Shown piece by piece: positions 52,405 to 60,040 of a DNA stretch of 64,000 nucleotides. The first letter of the stretch is position 1, and every line of letters begins with the position of its first letter. Location of the stretch: positions 1-64,000 of the forward strand of contig JBILUL010000001.1 in the NCBI GenBank assembly GCA_044371005.1. Direction: 5' to 3'. Position numbers and translations under genes: made by a program. The stretch is from UBA2402 sp044371005. GTDB taxonomy: Bacteria; Planctomycetota; Phycisphaerae; Phycisphaerales; UBA1924. A model generated the notes under the pieces. It saw only the letters and a list, made by a program, of their open reading frames with translations. It made no database searches and was not told the DNA's origin.

Positions 52405-52688
52405 TGGGAGCGGCGTTCCCCGAATGCCCTCGAGTCTCCGTTGGTGGTGCGTCTGTCCGCTGGCCGCTCCGCCGCCAGACACTGGGAATCTCACCTCAGA
52501 CGTGGGTTGGGTGGGCAGGAGTATCTGCCGGAGGCGACCGACTTCTTCGGGGTCTGATGCTGCCGAGCATCGACATGGACCTCGGCTTCGTCCACGCGTG
52601 AATCCCGGGGTGAACGCGGCGAGTCCTGGCAGTATCCGCACCTTTGTTGCCGGTATCGGGTTGTTTCCGGACGCTCCATGACAGATAG
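52405..52688. other. Spacer between tRNA-Pro and toxin-antitoxin-like operon, nothing recognised
   Basis: About 280 bp. No duplicate of the tRNA 3' end, no integrase piece and no coding bias seen. Confidence 0.35.
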
Positions 52689-52723
52689 TACGCAAAACGC
52701 GTATGAATGTACGCAAAATGCGT
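52689..52723 (+). promoter_or_regulatory. Tandem operator-like repeats upstream of the HTH-nucleotidyltransferase gene
   Basis: TACGCAAAACGCGT (52689-52702) and TACGCAAAATGCGT (52710-52723) are direct repeats 21 bp apart, two helical turns. Each has inverted ends ACGC/GCGT. The second touches the possible -35 TTGATT (52723-52728). Autoregulation by the N-terminal HTH of the first gene is the likely use. Confidence 0.75.
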
Positions 52724-52751
52724 TGATTCCAAGGCGTAGGGCGTCAATACT
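52723..52751 (+). promoter_or_regulatory. Possible promoter of the HTH-nucleotidyltransferase/HEPN operon
   Basis: TTGATT (52723-52728), 17-bp spacer, AATACT (52746-52751), then eight bases to ATG 52760. Each hexamer matches consensus at four of six. No Shine-Dalgarno site before the ATG. Overlap with the operator repeats supports repression. Confidence 0.55.
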
Positions 52752-52759
52752 CCAAAGCC

Positions 52760-53407
52760 ATGGTTCAGCCATCAGCCGCTCTGGATGCTCTGTTTCCCCG
52801 CACTCGCCAAGCGGTGCTCGCGGCAACGTTCCTGCATCAGGAGCGTTGGTGGTACCTGCGCGATCTGGCTCGCCATCTCTCGCTGACTCCCTCAAGCCTT
52901 CAGAGGGAGTTGGCCCAGCTGATCTCCGTGGGCCTGCTCTCTGCACGCAAGGATGGCAACCGGCACTACTTCCGCGCCAACAGCGATCATCCAATCCACG
53001 CTGAACTGCGCGCCATTTTCAACAAGACTCAAGGCATCGACCACACGATTCGTGAACTGGTCTTCACCCCGGCGGTTCGGGGAGTGGAGGTGGCCCTGGT
53101 CTTTGGTTCAGTTGCCAGGGGTGGGGAAGATGCGCGAAGCGACATTGATCTTCTGGTGATCGGGTCGGCCCGCGCCTCCGCCTTGAATGCGAGAATTCGC
53201 AAAGCTGAGCTGCACCTGGGCCGGCCGATCAATCTGGTCGTTTTCCCTCGCGATGAGTTTGCTGCCAAGGTTAGGGTCGGTCATCATTTCGTCACGCAAG
53301 TGATGCAGCAACCCAAACTCTATCTGGTGGGGACGGAAGATGACCTGGCAAACGCAGCTCAAGGAAGGAAACGTTCAGCCGCACATCGCAACGCGGCGGG
53401 AGATTGA
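52760..53407 (+). CDS. Winged-HTH + MNT-type nucleotidyltransferase (antitoxin-like)
   Basis: 215 residues, ATG 52760. Residues ~15-72 form a winged helix (RDLARHLSLTPSSLQRELAQL, SARKDGNRHYF), like ArsR/MarR-type antitoxin DNA-binding domains. Residues ~108-180 are a minimal nucleotidyltransferase: FGSVARG (residues 115-121), then SDIDLLVIG with the two metal Asp at 128 and 130. Partners of this kind pair with HEPN proteins, some of which they AMPylate. Its 3' end overlaps the HEPN gene by 68 bases. The tandem operator repeats upstream fit self-repression. Confidence 0.88.
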   Translation: MVQPSAALDALFPRTRQAVLAATFLHQERWWYLRDLARHLSLTPSSLQRELAQLISVGLLSARKDGNRHYFRANSDHPIHAELRAIFNKTQGIDHTIRELVFTPAVRGVEVALVFGSVARGGEDARSDIDLLVIGSARASALNARIRKAELHLGRPINLVVFPRDEFAAKVRVGHHFVTQVMQQPKLYLVGTEDDLANAAQGRKRSAAHRNAAGD

Positions 53408-53786
53408 GGATCTTCGCAGCGTGGTTCAACGAAACCTCGCAGATGCATCACTCCAGCGTCTCTCGGCCGACAATCGCCTCGGCTTGGCCTACGAGGCCGC
53501 ACTCGTTGCGTGCAAGATGGTCATTCACGCGTCCGGCTATCGAGTGCGATCGGGGATCGGTGGTGCCCACTCCACCACGCTCGAGTGTGCTCTGATTGCC
53601 CTCGGTCGGTCGTCGGCAGCGCGACTTCAGTTCTTCGATTCCATCCGGCGCCGCCGAAACACGCTCAGCTACGACGTCGCGGGGACGGTGAGTGACCATG
53701 ACGCTGGTGATGCATTGCGCCAGGCCACGACGTTTGTCGCAACTGTCGAAGTGTGGCTGAAAAGGCATGCTCCAGGACTGGCGTAA
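53340..53786 (+). CDS. HEPN-like helical protein (toxin-like partner)
   Basis: 148 residues, ATG 53340, overlapping the upstream gene by 68 bases in another frame. All-helical, with LAYEAALVACKMVIHASGYRVRSG and a final helix around FVATVEVWLKRHA. Near residues 103-112 it has RRRRNTLSYD, in the position of the HEPN RNase motif R-x4-6-H but with Tyr for His. HEPN proteins next to nucleotidyltransferases are toxin RNases in HepT-MntA-type systems, although some lack the His and may be inactive or regulated. tRNA or mRNA is a possible target; not shown. Confidence 0.75.
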   Translation: MTWQTQLKEGNVQPHIATRREIEDLRSVVQRNLADASLQRLSADNRLGLAYEAALVACKMVIHASGYRVRSGIGGAHSTTLECALIALGRSSAARLQFFDSIRRRRNTLSYDVAGTVSDHDAGDALRQATTFVATVEVWLKRHAPGLA

Positions 53787-53794
53787 TAGCCGCA

Positions 53795-53824
53795 TTGTGG
53801 TCTTGAACGCCGCCGTTCTATTAT
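53795..53824 (+). promoter_or_regulatory. Possible leaderless promoter of the kinase-Thg1 pair
   Basis: TTGTGG (53795-53800), 18-bp spacer, TATTAT (53819-53824), then six bases to ATG 53831, where transcription would begin. No Shine-Dalgarno site precedes the ATG. Suggests that the kinase and Thg1-like genes can be transcribed apart from the HEPN operon. Confidence 0.55.
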
Positions 53825-53830
53825 CGCCCG

Positions 53831-54277
53831 ATGGAAGCGATCATCCTCTGCGGCATCCAGGCGACTGGCAAGAGCACGTTCTGCAAGGAACGCTTCTACG
53901 CCACGCACATGCGCCTCAACCTCGACATGCTCAAAACCCGGCAACGCGAGCAGCTCCTGCTCACCGCCTGCATTCAGGCCAAGCAGCCCTTCGTGATCGA
54001 CAACACCAACCCGACTCGGGACGATCGGCGCCGGTACATCGACGCTGCCAAGTCAGCGGGCTTCCGCACCGTCGGGTACTACTTCGAGTCCAAGATCAGC
54101 GATGCACTGGTCAGAAACGCCGCGAGGCAGCCTTCCGAGCTCGTGTCTGAACCGGGCATCAAGGGCACCGCCGCGAGGCTCGAATTGCCCTCGCTCTCGG
54201 AGGGCTTTGATGCCCTGTTCCATGTGCGGATCGGCGAAGCGGGGTTCGAAGTTCGGGAGTGGCGCGATGAAGTTTGA
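53831..54277 (+). CDS. PNKP-type polynucleotide 5'-kinase (P-loop NTPase)
   Basis: 148 residues, ATG 53831. P-loop GIQATGKST (residues 8-16), then RLNLDML, and FVIDNTNPTRDDRRRYI (residues 54-70), where DNTNP and the following Arg-rich helix are the hallmark of the kinase domain of polynucleotide kinase-phosphatases (T4 Pnkp, human PNKP). GYYFESK follows as in PNKP strand 4. No phosphatase or ligase domain is fused. It should phosphorylate 5'-OH ends of RNA or DNA. The gene overlaps the Thg1-like gene by 11 bases and lies 44 bp after the HEPN gene. Confidence 0.85.
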   Translation: MEAIILCGIQATGKSTFCKERFYATHMRLNLDMLKTRQREQLLLTACIQAKQPFVIDNTNPTRDDRRRYIDAAKSAGFRTVGYYFESKISDALVRNAARQPSELVSEPGIKGTAARLELPSLSEGFDALFHVRIGEAGFEVREWRDEV

Positions 54278-55040
54278 CGAACTGGATGCCCGCATGCGGG
54301 CGTTTGAAACGGTACGAGATTCGTGCGCCATGCCGGATGTCTATCTTGTCACCCGGCTCGATGGCCGCGGCTTCACGCGCCTGACCAAAGAGCTCATCGA
54401 GTTCGACAAACCCTTCGATGTGCGATTCCGCGATCACATGGTCGCCACGGTCGAACACCTCATGACCTGCGGGTTCAGCCCGTGCTTCGGGTACGCGCAG
54501 AGCGACGAGATCTCGTTGCTCTTCGGGCGGGACAACGGTACATTCGGACGCAACGTGCGCAAATGGACCTCGGTGCTCGCGGCGGAAGCCAGCGCTGCCT
54601 TTTCGGTGCGACTTGGTCATGTCGCCGCGTTTGACTGCCGCGTGATCGAACTTCCCGGCGATCCCGATGTCGTTGACTACTTCCGCTGGCGCAACGAAGA
54701 TGCCGCCAGAAATGCCCTGAATGCCTGGTGCTACTGGACACTCCGCGGCGAAGGCATCGCGGCCGATGCCGCGACGAGCCGTTTGGAGGGCATGTCCGTT
54801 GCCTCAAAGAACGAACTGCTCTTTCAACGCGGCATCAATTTCAACGATCTCCCACTCTGGCAGCGTCGGGGCTTTGGTGTCGTGTGGGTCCAGCATCAGC
54901 GCCAAGCCGTCAATCCGAAAACCGGCGAGCCCGTAACGGCAACCCGGCGACGGCTTGAGGCGCTCTTCGAGCTCCCGATGCGAGACGAGTTCAGTGCATT
55001 CATTCGCCAGCTGCTTTCGCCGCCGCTTCCTCCGGCATGA
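54267..55040 (+). CDS. Thg1-like protein (3'-5' RNA polymerase; tRNA-His guanylyltransferase family)
   Basis: 257 residues, ATG 54267, inside the end of the kinase gene (11-base overlap). Catalytic motifs: RLDGRGFTRL with metal Asp32, and SDEISLLF with metal Asp80-Glu81, matching D29, D76 and E77 of human Thg1. The HINNLYN motif of eukaryotic Thg1 is replaced by ALNAWCYW, so this is the TLP branch. TLPs add nucleotides in the 3'-5' direction to 5'-truncated tRNAs using Watson-Crick templates and need an activated 5' end, often a 5'-monophosphate. A linked 5'-kinase would supply exactly that. Cytosolic. Confidence 0.92.
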   Translation: MKFDELDARMRAFETVRDSCAMPDVYLVTRLDGRGFTRLTKELIEFDKPFDVRFRDHMVATVEHLMTCGFSPCFGYAQSDEISLLFGRDNGTFGRNVRKWTSVLAAEASAAFSVRLGHVAAFDCRVIELPGDPDVVDYFRWRNEDAARNALNAWCYWTLRGEGIAADAATSRLEGMSVASKNELLFQRGINFNDLPLWQRRGFGVVWVQHQRQAVNPKTGEPVTATRRRLEALFELPMRDEFSAFIRQLLSPPLPPA

Positions 55041-55360
55041 CCATACCAGAACGCCTCCGGAGCGAGAACTTCACCCTTCACGGCGTCCTCCATTTCCGGC
55101 CTGATGTGGGCGTGTTTGGCGCAGGCTTTCTGGCGGATGCGCGTCACGCGCCAGGAATGGTCGAGGTTGCCTCCAGGTTTTGCGAGGCGACCATTCGCGA
55201 TGTTCAGGTGGCGGGCAGTTTATTGGGGTGCAACGCCTCGAAAGTCGGTTGTGTGAAGTTTTCACGGGGATCAACACGCGCCCAACGCACGTTGCGTAGA
55301 GTGCGGTTCAGGGCCGATCCGCGACCCGCCGACGCGGACCTCGTCCGATCAGTCCTGTGA
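55037..55360 (+). CDS. Possible small protein after Thg1-like gene (doubtful)
   Basis: 107 residues, ATG 55037 overlapping the Thg1-like stop (ATGA), which suggests translational coupling. The first ~60 residues have a plausible codon pattern; the rest has weaker third-position GC than neighbours and many Arg. No family recognised. It may be a decayed gene or chance frame; the same stretch (55041-55378) must hold the promoter of the next gene. Confidence 0.3.
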   Translation: MTIPERLRSENFTLHGVLHFRPDVGVFGAGFLADARHAPGMVEVASRFCEATIRDVQVAGSLLGCNASKVGCVKFSRGSTRAQRTLRRVRFRADPRPADADLVRSVL

Positions 55361-55378
55361 TCTCCAGAGGATTCTCGC

Positions 55379-56704
55379 ATGTCTGCCTCCCTTCTCGCAG
55401 CACTCGCCGCGTCCCTGCTCTTCATGCAACCCGCCTCCGACGCGGCGGATCCTGCCGCAACCCCCGCCCGCTACTGGCGCGGCAACCTCCACACCCACAC
55501 CTTCTGGTCCGATGGCAACGACTTCCCGGAGATGGTCGCCGACTGGTACGTCCGAAACCACTACAACTTCCTGGCCATCTCCGACCACAACACCATCCAG
55601 CAGGCCGTGACCTATCGCAAACTCGCCGACCTCGAAAAACGCGCCCGCGGCAAGGCCTTCGCCAAGTATCTCGACCGCTTCGGCCCCTCCTGGGTCGAAA
55701 CCCGTGGCTCACTCGACGCCGGAACACTCGAAGTCCGCCTCAAGCCCTTCGACGAGTACCGCTACCTCTTCGACAAAGCAGGTAGCTTCATCATGATCCC
55801 CGCCGAGGAGATCACCACCCAGGCCGCGGACAAACGCGACATCCACATCAATGCCACCAACCTTCTCCATCAGATCGACCCGCTCGCCGGTGCCACGGTT
55901 GCGGAGGTGATCGAGAAGACCACGCGCGCCGTCAACGAGCAGGCCGCCGCCACCGGTCGCGACATTCTCGTTCACGTGAACCACCCCAACTACAAGTGGG
56001 GCGTCACCGCCGAAGATCTCGCCGCGATCGTGAACGACCGCTTCTTCGAAGTCTGGAACGGCGTCGACAGTGACAACGATCCCGGCGATCACGTCCATCC
56101 TTCGACCGATCAGATCTGGGACATCGCCAACACGCTGCGGATCGCCGCGTTCAAGCATGCTCCGCTCCTGGGCATCGCCACCGACGATTCGCATGATTAC
56201 CACGGCGACGTTGTCCGCTCGATGCCGGGGCGCGGCTGGGTCATGGTCCACGCAACGCACCTGACGCCGCAGACGCTGATCCGCGCCATGCGCCGCGGCG
56301 ACTTCTACGCCTCCAGCGGCATCGATCTCGAACACGTCACCTTCGACCCATCCACTCGCACGCTCTCGATCGCCATCCGCCCCTGCAAGGACGAACAGTT
56401 CGTCACGCGATTCGTCGGCACTCGCGAAGGGGCCAATACGGTCGGCACGCCCCGGCGCGATGCGGATGGGAACCTGATCCAGACCACCCTCGATTACACC
56501 AAGCCCGGAACGCCAGCCATCGGCGAGACGCTCGCAACTGTTGAGGGCCTCGCGCCGTCGTACCAGCTCAAGGGCGATGAGCTCTACGTGCGCGCGATCA
56601 TCACCTCTTCTGGAATCCCCGACTTTCCCACCAGGGAAAGCCAGCTCAAGAAGGCCTGGACCCAGCCCGTTGGCTGGGAATCCCGCGTCAAGACCGAGCC
56701 CTGA
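55379..56704 (+). CDS. Exported PHP-domain phosphoesterase-like protein
   Basis: 441 residues, ATG 55379 with AGAGGA upstream. Signal peptide ends near SDAAD. The PHP fold is shown by NLHTHTFWSDG (first metal site), LAISDHNTI, PAEEITT, VHVNHPNYKWG and GIATDDSHDY. PHP domains hydrolyse phosphoesters with a trinuclear metal site, and exported ones act on extracellular phosphate esters or glycans. An extra C-terminal ~120-residue beta domain (DLEHVTFDPSTRTLSIAI) follows. The next gene is another exported phosphodiesterase-type protein, 68 bp downstream, so the two may form an operon. Confidence 0.88.
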   Translation: MSASLLAALAASLLFMQPASDAADPAATPARYWRGNLHTHTFWSDGNDFPEMVADWYVRNHYNFLAISDHNTIQQAVTYRKLADLEKRARGKAFAKYLDRFGPSWVETRGSLDAGTLEVRLKPFDEYRYLFDKAGSFIMIPAEEITTQAADKRDIHINATNLLHQIDPLAGATVAEVIEKTTRAVNEQAAATGRDILVHVNHPNYKWGVTAEDLAAIVNDRFFEVWNGVDSDNDPGDHVHPSTDQIWDIANTLRIAAFKHAPLLGIATDDSHDYHGDVVRSMPGRGWVMVHATHLTPQTLIRAMRRGDFYASSGIDLEHVTFDPSTRTLSIAIRPCKDEQFVTRFVGTREGANTVGTPRRDADGNLIQTTLDYTKPGTPAIGETLATVEGLAPSYQLKGDELYVRAIITSSGIPDFPTRESQLKKAWTQPVGWESRVKTEP

Positions 56705-56772
56705 GTGCGAGCAGCGGAGCGTGAGGTGTGAAGCGTGGATGCTGGTTGAGTCCTGATGCTGGAGTCGAATCG

Positions 56773-57921
56773 ATGCTGCGAGTGCTGCTGTTGTGCGCCA
56801 TCCTGCCGTTTCTCTGGACCAGTGCCGCCTGCGCGGGCAGGCAGGCACATCGAGCCCACGACGAGCCGCGTCTTGGTGAGATTCAGGTGATCGGAAGCCA
56901 CAACAGCTACAAGCTCGCGCCCCAGCCGCAGCTGCGCGAACTGCTCCGGCCCTTCTACCGCGACATCGACAGCATCAACTACTCGCACCTTTCCATCGAC
57001 GATCAGCTCAATCTGGGTCTGCGCAATCTCGAGATCGATGTCTACCACGACCCTGTCGGCGGCCGCTACGCCGACCCCATGGGTGTCCGCATGCTCAAGC
57101 AGGCCGGCATCGAACCCTGGCCGCGGCACGATCAGGCCGTGCTCAATCGCCCCGGCTTCAAGGTGATGCACGATGCGGACTTTGATTTCAGATCATGGGA
57201 TCTTGACCTTGAAGTCTGCCTCGGACGGCTCGCTACGTGGTCAAAGCGACACCCGGACCACGAGCCGATCGTCGTCACCATGAACACCAAGCAGGGGCAG
57301 AGTCGCATTCCCGGCGCGGTCGCCGCAGCCGAGTTCGATGCTAATGCCCTGCGCCTGCTCAACGCGGCGGTCATCGGCGCGATGGGCCGCGATGTGCTGC
57401 TCACGCCCGACAACGTGCGCGGCGCCCACGCTTCGTTGCGCGACGCGGTGGTCACCCGCGGCTGGCCTTCGTTGAGTGCTTCACGCGGACGGTTCATCTT
57501 CGTGCTCGATGAGGGCGGTGCCACGCGATCGACCTACCTCTCCCTCCACCCGCACCTGGGCGGCGCGGTCTTCTTCGTCGACTCGGGCGAGCATCAGCCC
57601 GAATCCGCCTTCCTGGTCATCAACGATCCGGTGAAGCACGAACAGCGCATCCGTGATCTGGTCTCGCAAGGGTTTCTCGTCAGAACTCGCGCCGACGCCG
57701 ACACTCGCGAAGCCCGCACCAACGACCGAGCTCGATTCGAGGCGGCCAAACGCAGCGGCGCGCAGATCATCACGACGGATTACTACATTCCTGACCGCTC
57801 ACTTGATGAACGCTACTTCGTCCGATTCGACGATGGAGGCTTTGTGCGGGCCAACCCTGTGACACGCCGCGTGCCAGAGGCAACCACACGCTCGCCAGGG
57901 GACTCGTCCTTCCAGCGGTGA
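56773..57921 (+). CDS. Exported Ca2+-dependent phosphoinositide phospholipase C-like protein
   Basis: 382 residues from ATG 56773 (GGAG eight bases before; an ATG at 56728 lacks one). Signal peptide to about SAACAG. Signatures of the PI-PLC X-like family: VIGSHNSYK (first catalytic His), LGLRNLEIDVYHD (Glu-Asp metal ligands), KVMHDADFDF (second His) and PIVVTMNTKQ, with a late QIITTDYYIP. It resembles the Ca-dependent bacterial PLC1 group, which cleaves phosphatidylinositol or glycerophosphodiesters. Extracellular or periplasmic. Confidence 0.9.
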   Translation: MLRVLLLCAILPFLWTSAACAGRQAHRAHDEPRLGEIQVIGSHNSYKLAPQPQLRELLRPFYRDIDSINYSHLSIDDQLNLGLRNLEIDVYHDPVGGRYADPMGVRMLKQAGIEPWPRHDQAVLNRPGFKVMHDADFDFRSWDLDLEVCLGRLATWSKRHPDHEPIVVTMNTKQGQSRIPGAVAAAEFDANALRLLNAAVIGAMGRDVLLTPDNVRGAHASLRDAVVTRGWPSLSASRGRFIFVLDEGGATRSTYLSLHPHLGGAVFFVDSGEHQPESAFLVINDPVKHEQRIRDLVSQGFLVRTRADADTREARTNDRARFEAAKRSGAQIITTDYYIPDRSLDERYFVRFDDGGFVRANPVTRRVPEATTRSPGDSSFQR

Positions 57922-58094
57922 GTCTTCCAGCCCGACGTCGTTACGCGGTGAGAAGCGTGCGTCAATCATGCACGACTTCCACACCCAGCTGCCCACTTCG
58001 GGGCGGCATTTTCCCTGGCCCGCAATCGAGCCTGTGTGGTATCTTGCGGCCGGTGATCGATGCGAGGCTGGATTCCTGAACCCGCGTGCGATGT

Positions 58095-58559
58095 TCACCG
58101 GCGAACGATCCCGTCGAGCGCGACGGCAAAGACCATGAAGCCCAGAATCGCCGCTCCGGCCGCCACGGCGGTCCACATGCCCGCCCTGCGCGAATACAGG
58201 AAGCCAAGCAGCCCGATCCCGCCCGTCAGCACGATCAGCCCCGCGAGCAACTCAAAGACCACGATGCGGCTGAGCGTGATGAGCCCGGGAATCACCCGCG
58301 CGTCCGGAGCCTGCGCCTGGTGCTTCATGGCCGGAAGCATGCACACATCCATGAGCGTTCCGATGATGAACAGGAGTGCCGCGATCGTGAAGCACACAAA
58401 GGTCAGCGTGCGAAGTCTGCTGCGTTCGCTGGCTGCGAGCAGCGTCGTGGCGATGCCAATGGCGATTCCCGCCAGCAAGGTACTGACAATCAGCACCTGA
58501 CTCATCACCTCGATCTTGAAGTTCAGTGTGCTCAGCAGGGAAGTCGTCGTGTCATCCAT
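58095..58559 (-). CDS. Four-helix membrane protein of unknown function
   Basis: 154 residues, ATG 58559; the longer frame upstream has no fitting start. Four hydrophobic helices: VLIVSTLLAGIAIGIATTLL, LTFVCFTIAALLFIIGTL, ITLSRIVVFELLAGLIVLT and AVAAGAAILGFMVFAVAL. A short soluble N-terminus (MDDTTTSLLS). No known motif. The gene is convergent with the PI-PLC-like gene and divergent from the SbtA-like gene. Confidence 0.7.
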   Translation of the reverse strand: MDDTTTSLLSTLNFKIEVMSQVLIVSTLLAGIAIGIATTLLAASERSRLRTLTFVCFTIAALLFIIGTLMDVCMLPAMKHQAQAPDARVIPGLITLSRIVVFELLAGLIVLTGGIGLLGFLYSRRAGMWTAVAAGAAILGFMVFAVALDGIVRR

Positions 58560-58868
58560 CGCAAGCACGCGGCACACTCCCTTCGAAGAGGATGATGCGG
58601 GAACATACCGCCGCAGTTCACACTGTGCACGCGCGGATCCGCCGCGCATGCGTACGAGGCCATTCTACTCGGAAAGCGACCAGTGGCGTCACTCGCCGGG
58701 CAGTTGACACGGATCTCATGAATCATCGCGCGGGCTTTGGTGCCAAGACGCGGGTATACTGGCCCTGCTTGAGCCGGTCCCAGTGATCGCCCGGCAAGAT
58801 CAGGGGCCACGGCACTCGGCCCCACCTCGGCGTCCATCCTGCACGGCCCGTTGGGAGTTCTCACGTTC
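58560..58868. other. Divergent intergenic region, nothing recognised
   Basis: About 310 bp. GGGAG (58853-58857) serves the SbtA-like gene. No RNA gene or repeat seen. Confidence 0.35.
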
Positions 58869-59885
58869 ATGTTCTGTGGTCACCCCTTGCACATCCTGGG
58901 CAGCCAACCGGCACCGAGTCTGGTCGCCATCAGTCCGCCCGTGCTCTTCTTCTTTCTGGGCGTCCTTGCAGCGATGGTGCGGTCCAACATCGCCATCCCC
59001 AAGGCTGCGACTAAGTTGCTCTCGCTCTATCTGCTGTGGGCCATCGGGTTCAAGGGCGGCGTTGAACTGGTTGCCAGCGGCTTTTCGGGCGATGCGATCA
59101 AGACCATCCTCCTTGCAACCGGGATCTCCCTGATCGTCCCCCTGTGGGCCTACGCGGCACTGCGCCACCTCATCAGCCGCGCCAACGCCGCCGCGATGGC
59201 CGCATGCTACGGCTCAGTCAGCGTCGTCACCTTCCTCACCGCCTGCAGCGAACTCGACAACTCCGGCACCCCATACAGCGGACACATGGTCGCCGTCATG
59301 GCACTCATGGAATCGCCCGCCATCGTCCTCGCCCTCGTACTGCTCAACCTTGATCAATCCCGACGCAACGGCGGCACCGGCGATAGCACGCCGCGGCTTC
59401 GGGTCGGCGCCCTGCTCCACGAATCGCTCCTCAACGGCCCCGTGCTGCTCCTGCTGGGATCCATCGTGGTTGGCGTGCTCACCGGCGAACGCGGCTACGC
59501 GGCATTCAAACCCCTCTGCACCGACGCCTTCCCGGGTGCCCTCGCCTTCTTCCTGCTTGATCTTGGCCTGCTCGCGGCCAAACGCTTCAAGGACGTGATT
59601 GCAGCACCGAAATGGCTGCTCGTCTTCGCGATCGCCGCACCCCTCATCAACGCCACGATCGCGATTCTTGGTGCACACGCGATCGGGATCAGTCGCGGCG
59701 ACGCCGTACTGCTGGCAGTCCTGGCCGCATCCGCTTCCTACATCGCTGCACCCGCCGCACTCCGACTGGCCGTTCCGAACGCAACGCCTGGTCTCTATGT
59801 CTCTCTTTCCCTGGGCGTCACGTTCCCGTTCAACATCATCGTGGGCATCCCCCTGTACGCGGCCATCGTCGCGCGCCTCTGGTAG
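58869..59885 (+). CDS. SbtA-like sodium-dependent bicarbonate transporter
   Basis: 338 residues from ATG 58869, with GGGAG 11 bases upstream; TTG 58851 is a poorer start. Ten hydrophobic helices in two five-helix halves: FFFLGVLAAMVRSNIAIPK, LLSLYLLWAIGFKGGVEL and YGSVSVVTFLTACSELDNSG in the first half; GALAFFLLDLGLLAAKRF and SASYIAAPAALRLAVPNATP in the second. The GSVSVVTF and SYIAAPAA loops are the substrate and sodium sites of cyanobacterial SbtA. It would import bicarbonate with Na+. No sbtB PII-like gene is next to it, and a non-cyanobacterial host makes its use (anaplerosis, pH) an open question. Confidence 0.9.
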   Translation: MFCGHPLHILGSQPAPSLVAISPPVLFFFLGVLAAMVRSNIAIPKAATKLLSLYLLWAIGFKGGVELVASGFSGDAIKTILLATGISLIVPLWAYAALRHLISRANAAAMAACYGSVSVVTFLTACSELDNSGTPYSGHMVAVMALMESPAIVLALVLLNLDQSRRNGGTGDSTPRLRVGALLHESLLNGPVLLLLGSIVVGVLTGERGYAAFKPLCTDAFPGALAFFLLDLGLLAAKRFKDVIAAPKWLLVFAIAAPLINATIAILGAHAIGISRGDAVLLAVLAASASYIAAPAALRLAVPNATPGLYVSLSLGVTFPFNIIVGIPLYAAIVARLW

Positions 59886-60040
59886 CCAACGTCCGTGAAA
59901 AAGGTCTTCAGCGACCCGGAAGGCTCCTCTTGCCGCTTCATCGTGCCCGGAATCGGGTGATACAGTTTTCTCGGGGAACGTCGCCCCGGTGATTCTCGTC
60001 GCCGCGGCGGGTCGGATCGATTCATTTCGGGAGCATGTTC

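Noticed and set aside
52207..52716. Minus-strand frame reading GVTGFEPATFSTRTRRATKLRYTP
   Set aside because: This is the well-known false protein made by translating the antisense of a tRNA-Pro-type gene; the region is tRNA-Pro(CGG) and spacer.
52282..55360. Genomic island integrated at tRNA-Pro
   Set aside because: No integrase and no repeat of the tRNA 3' end was seen downstream; proximity to a tRNA alone is not enough.
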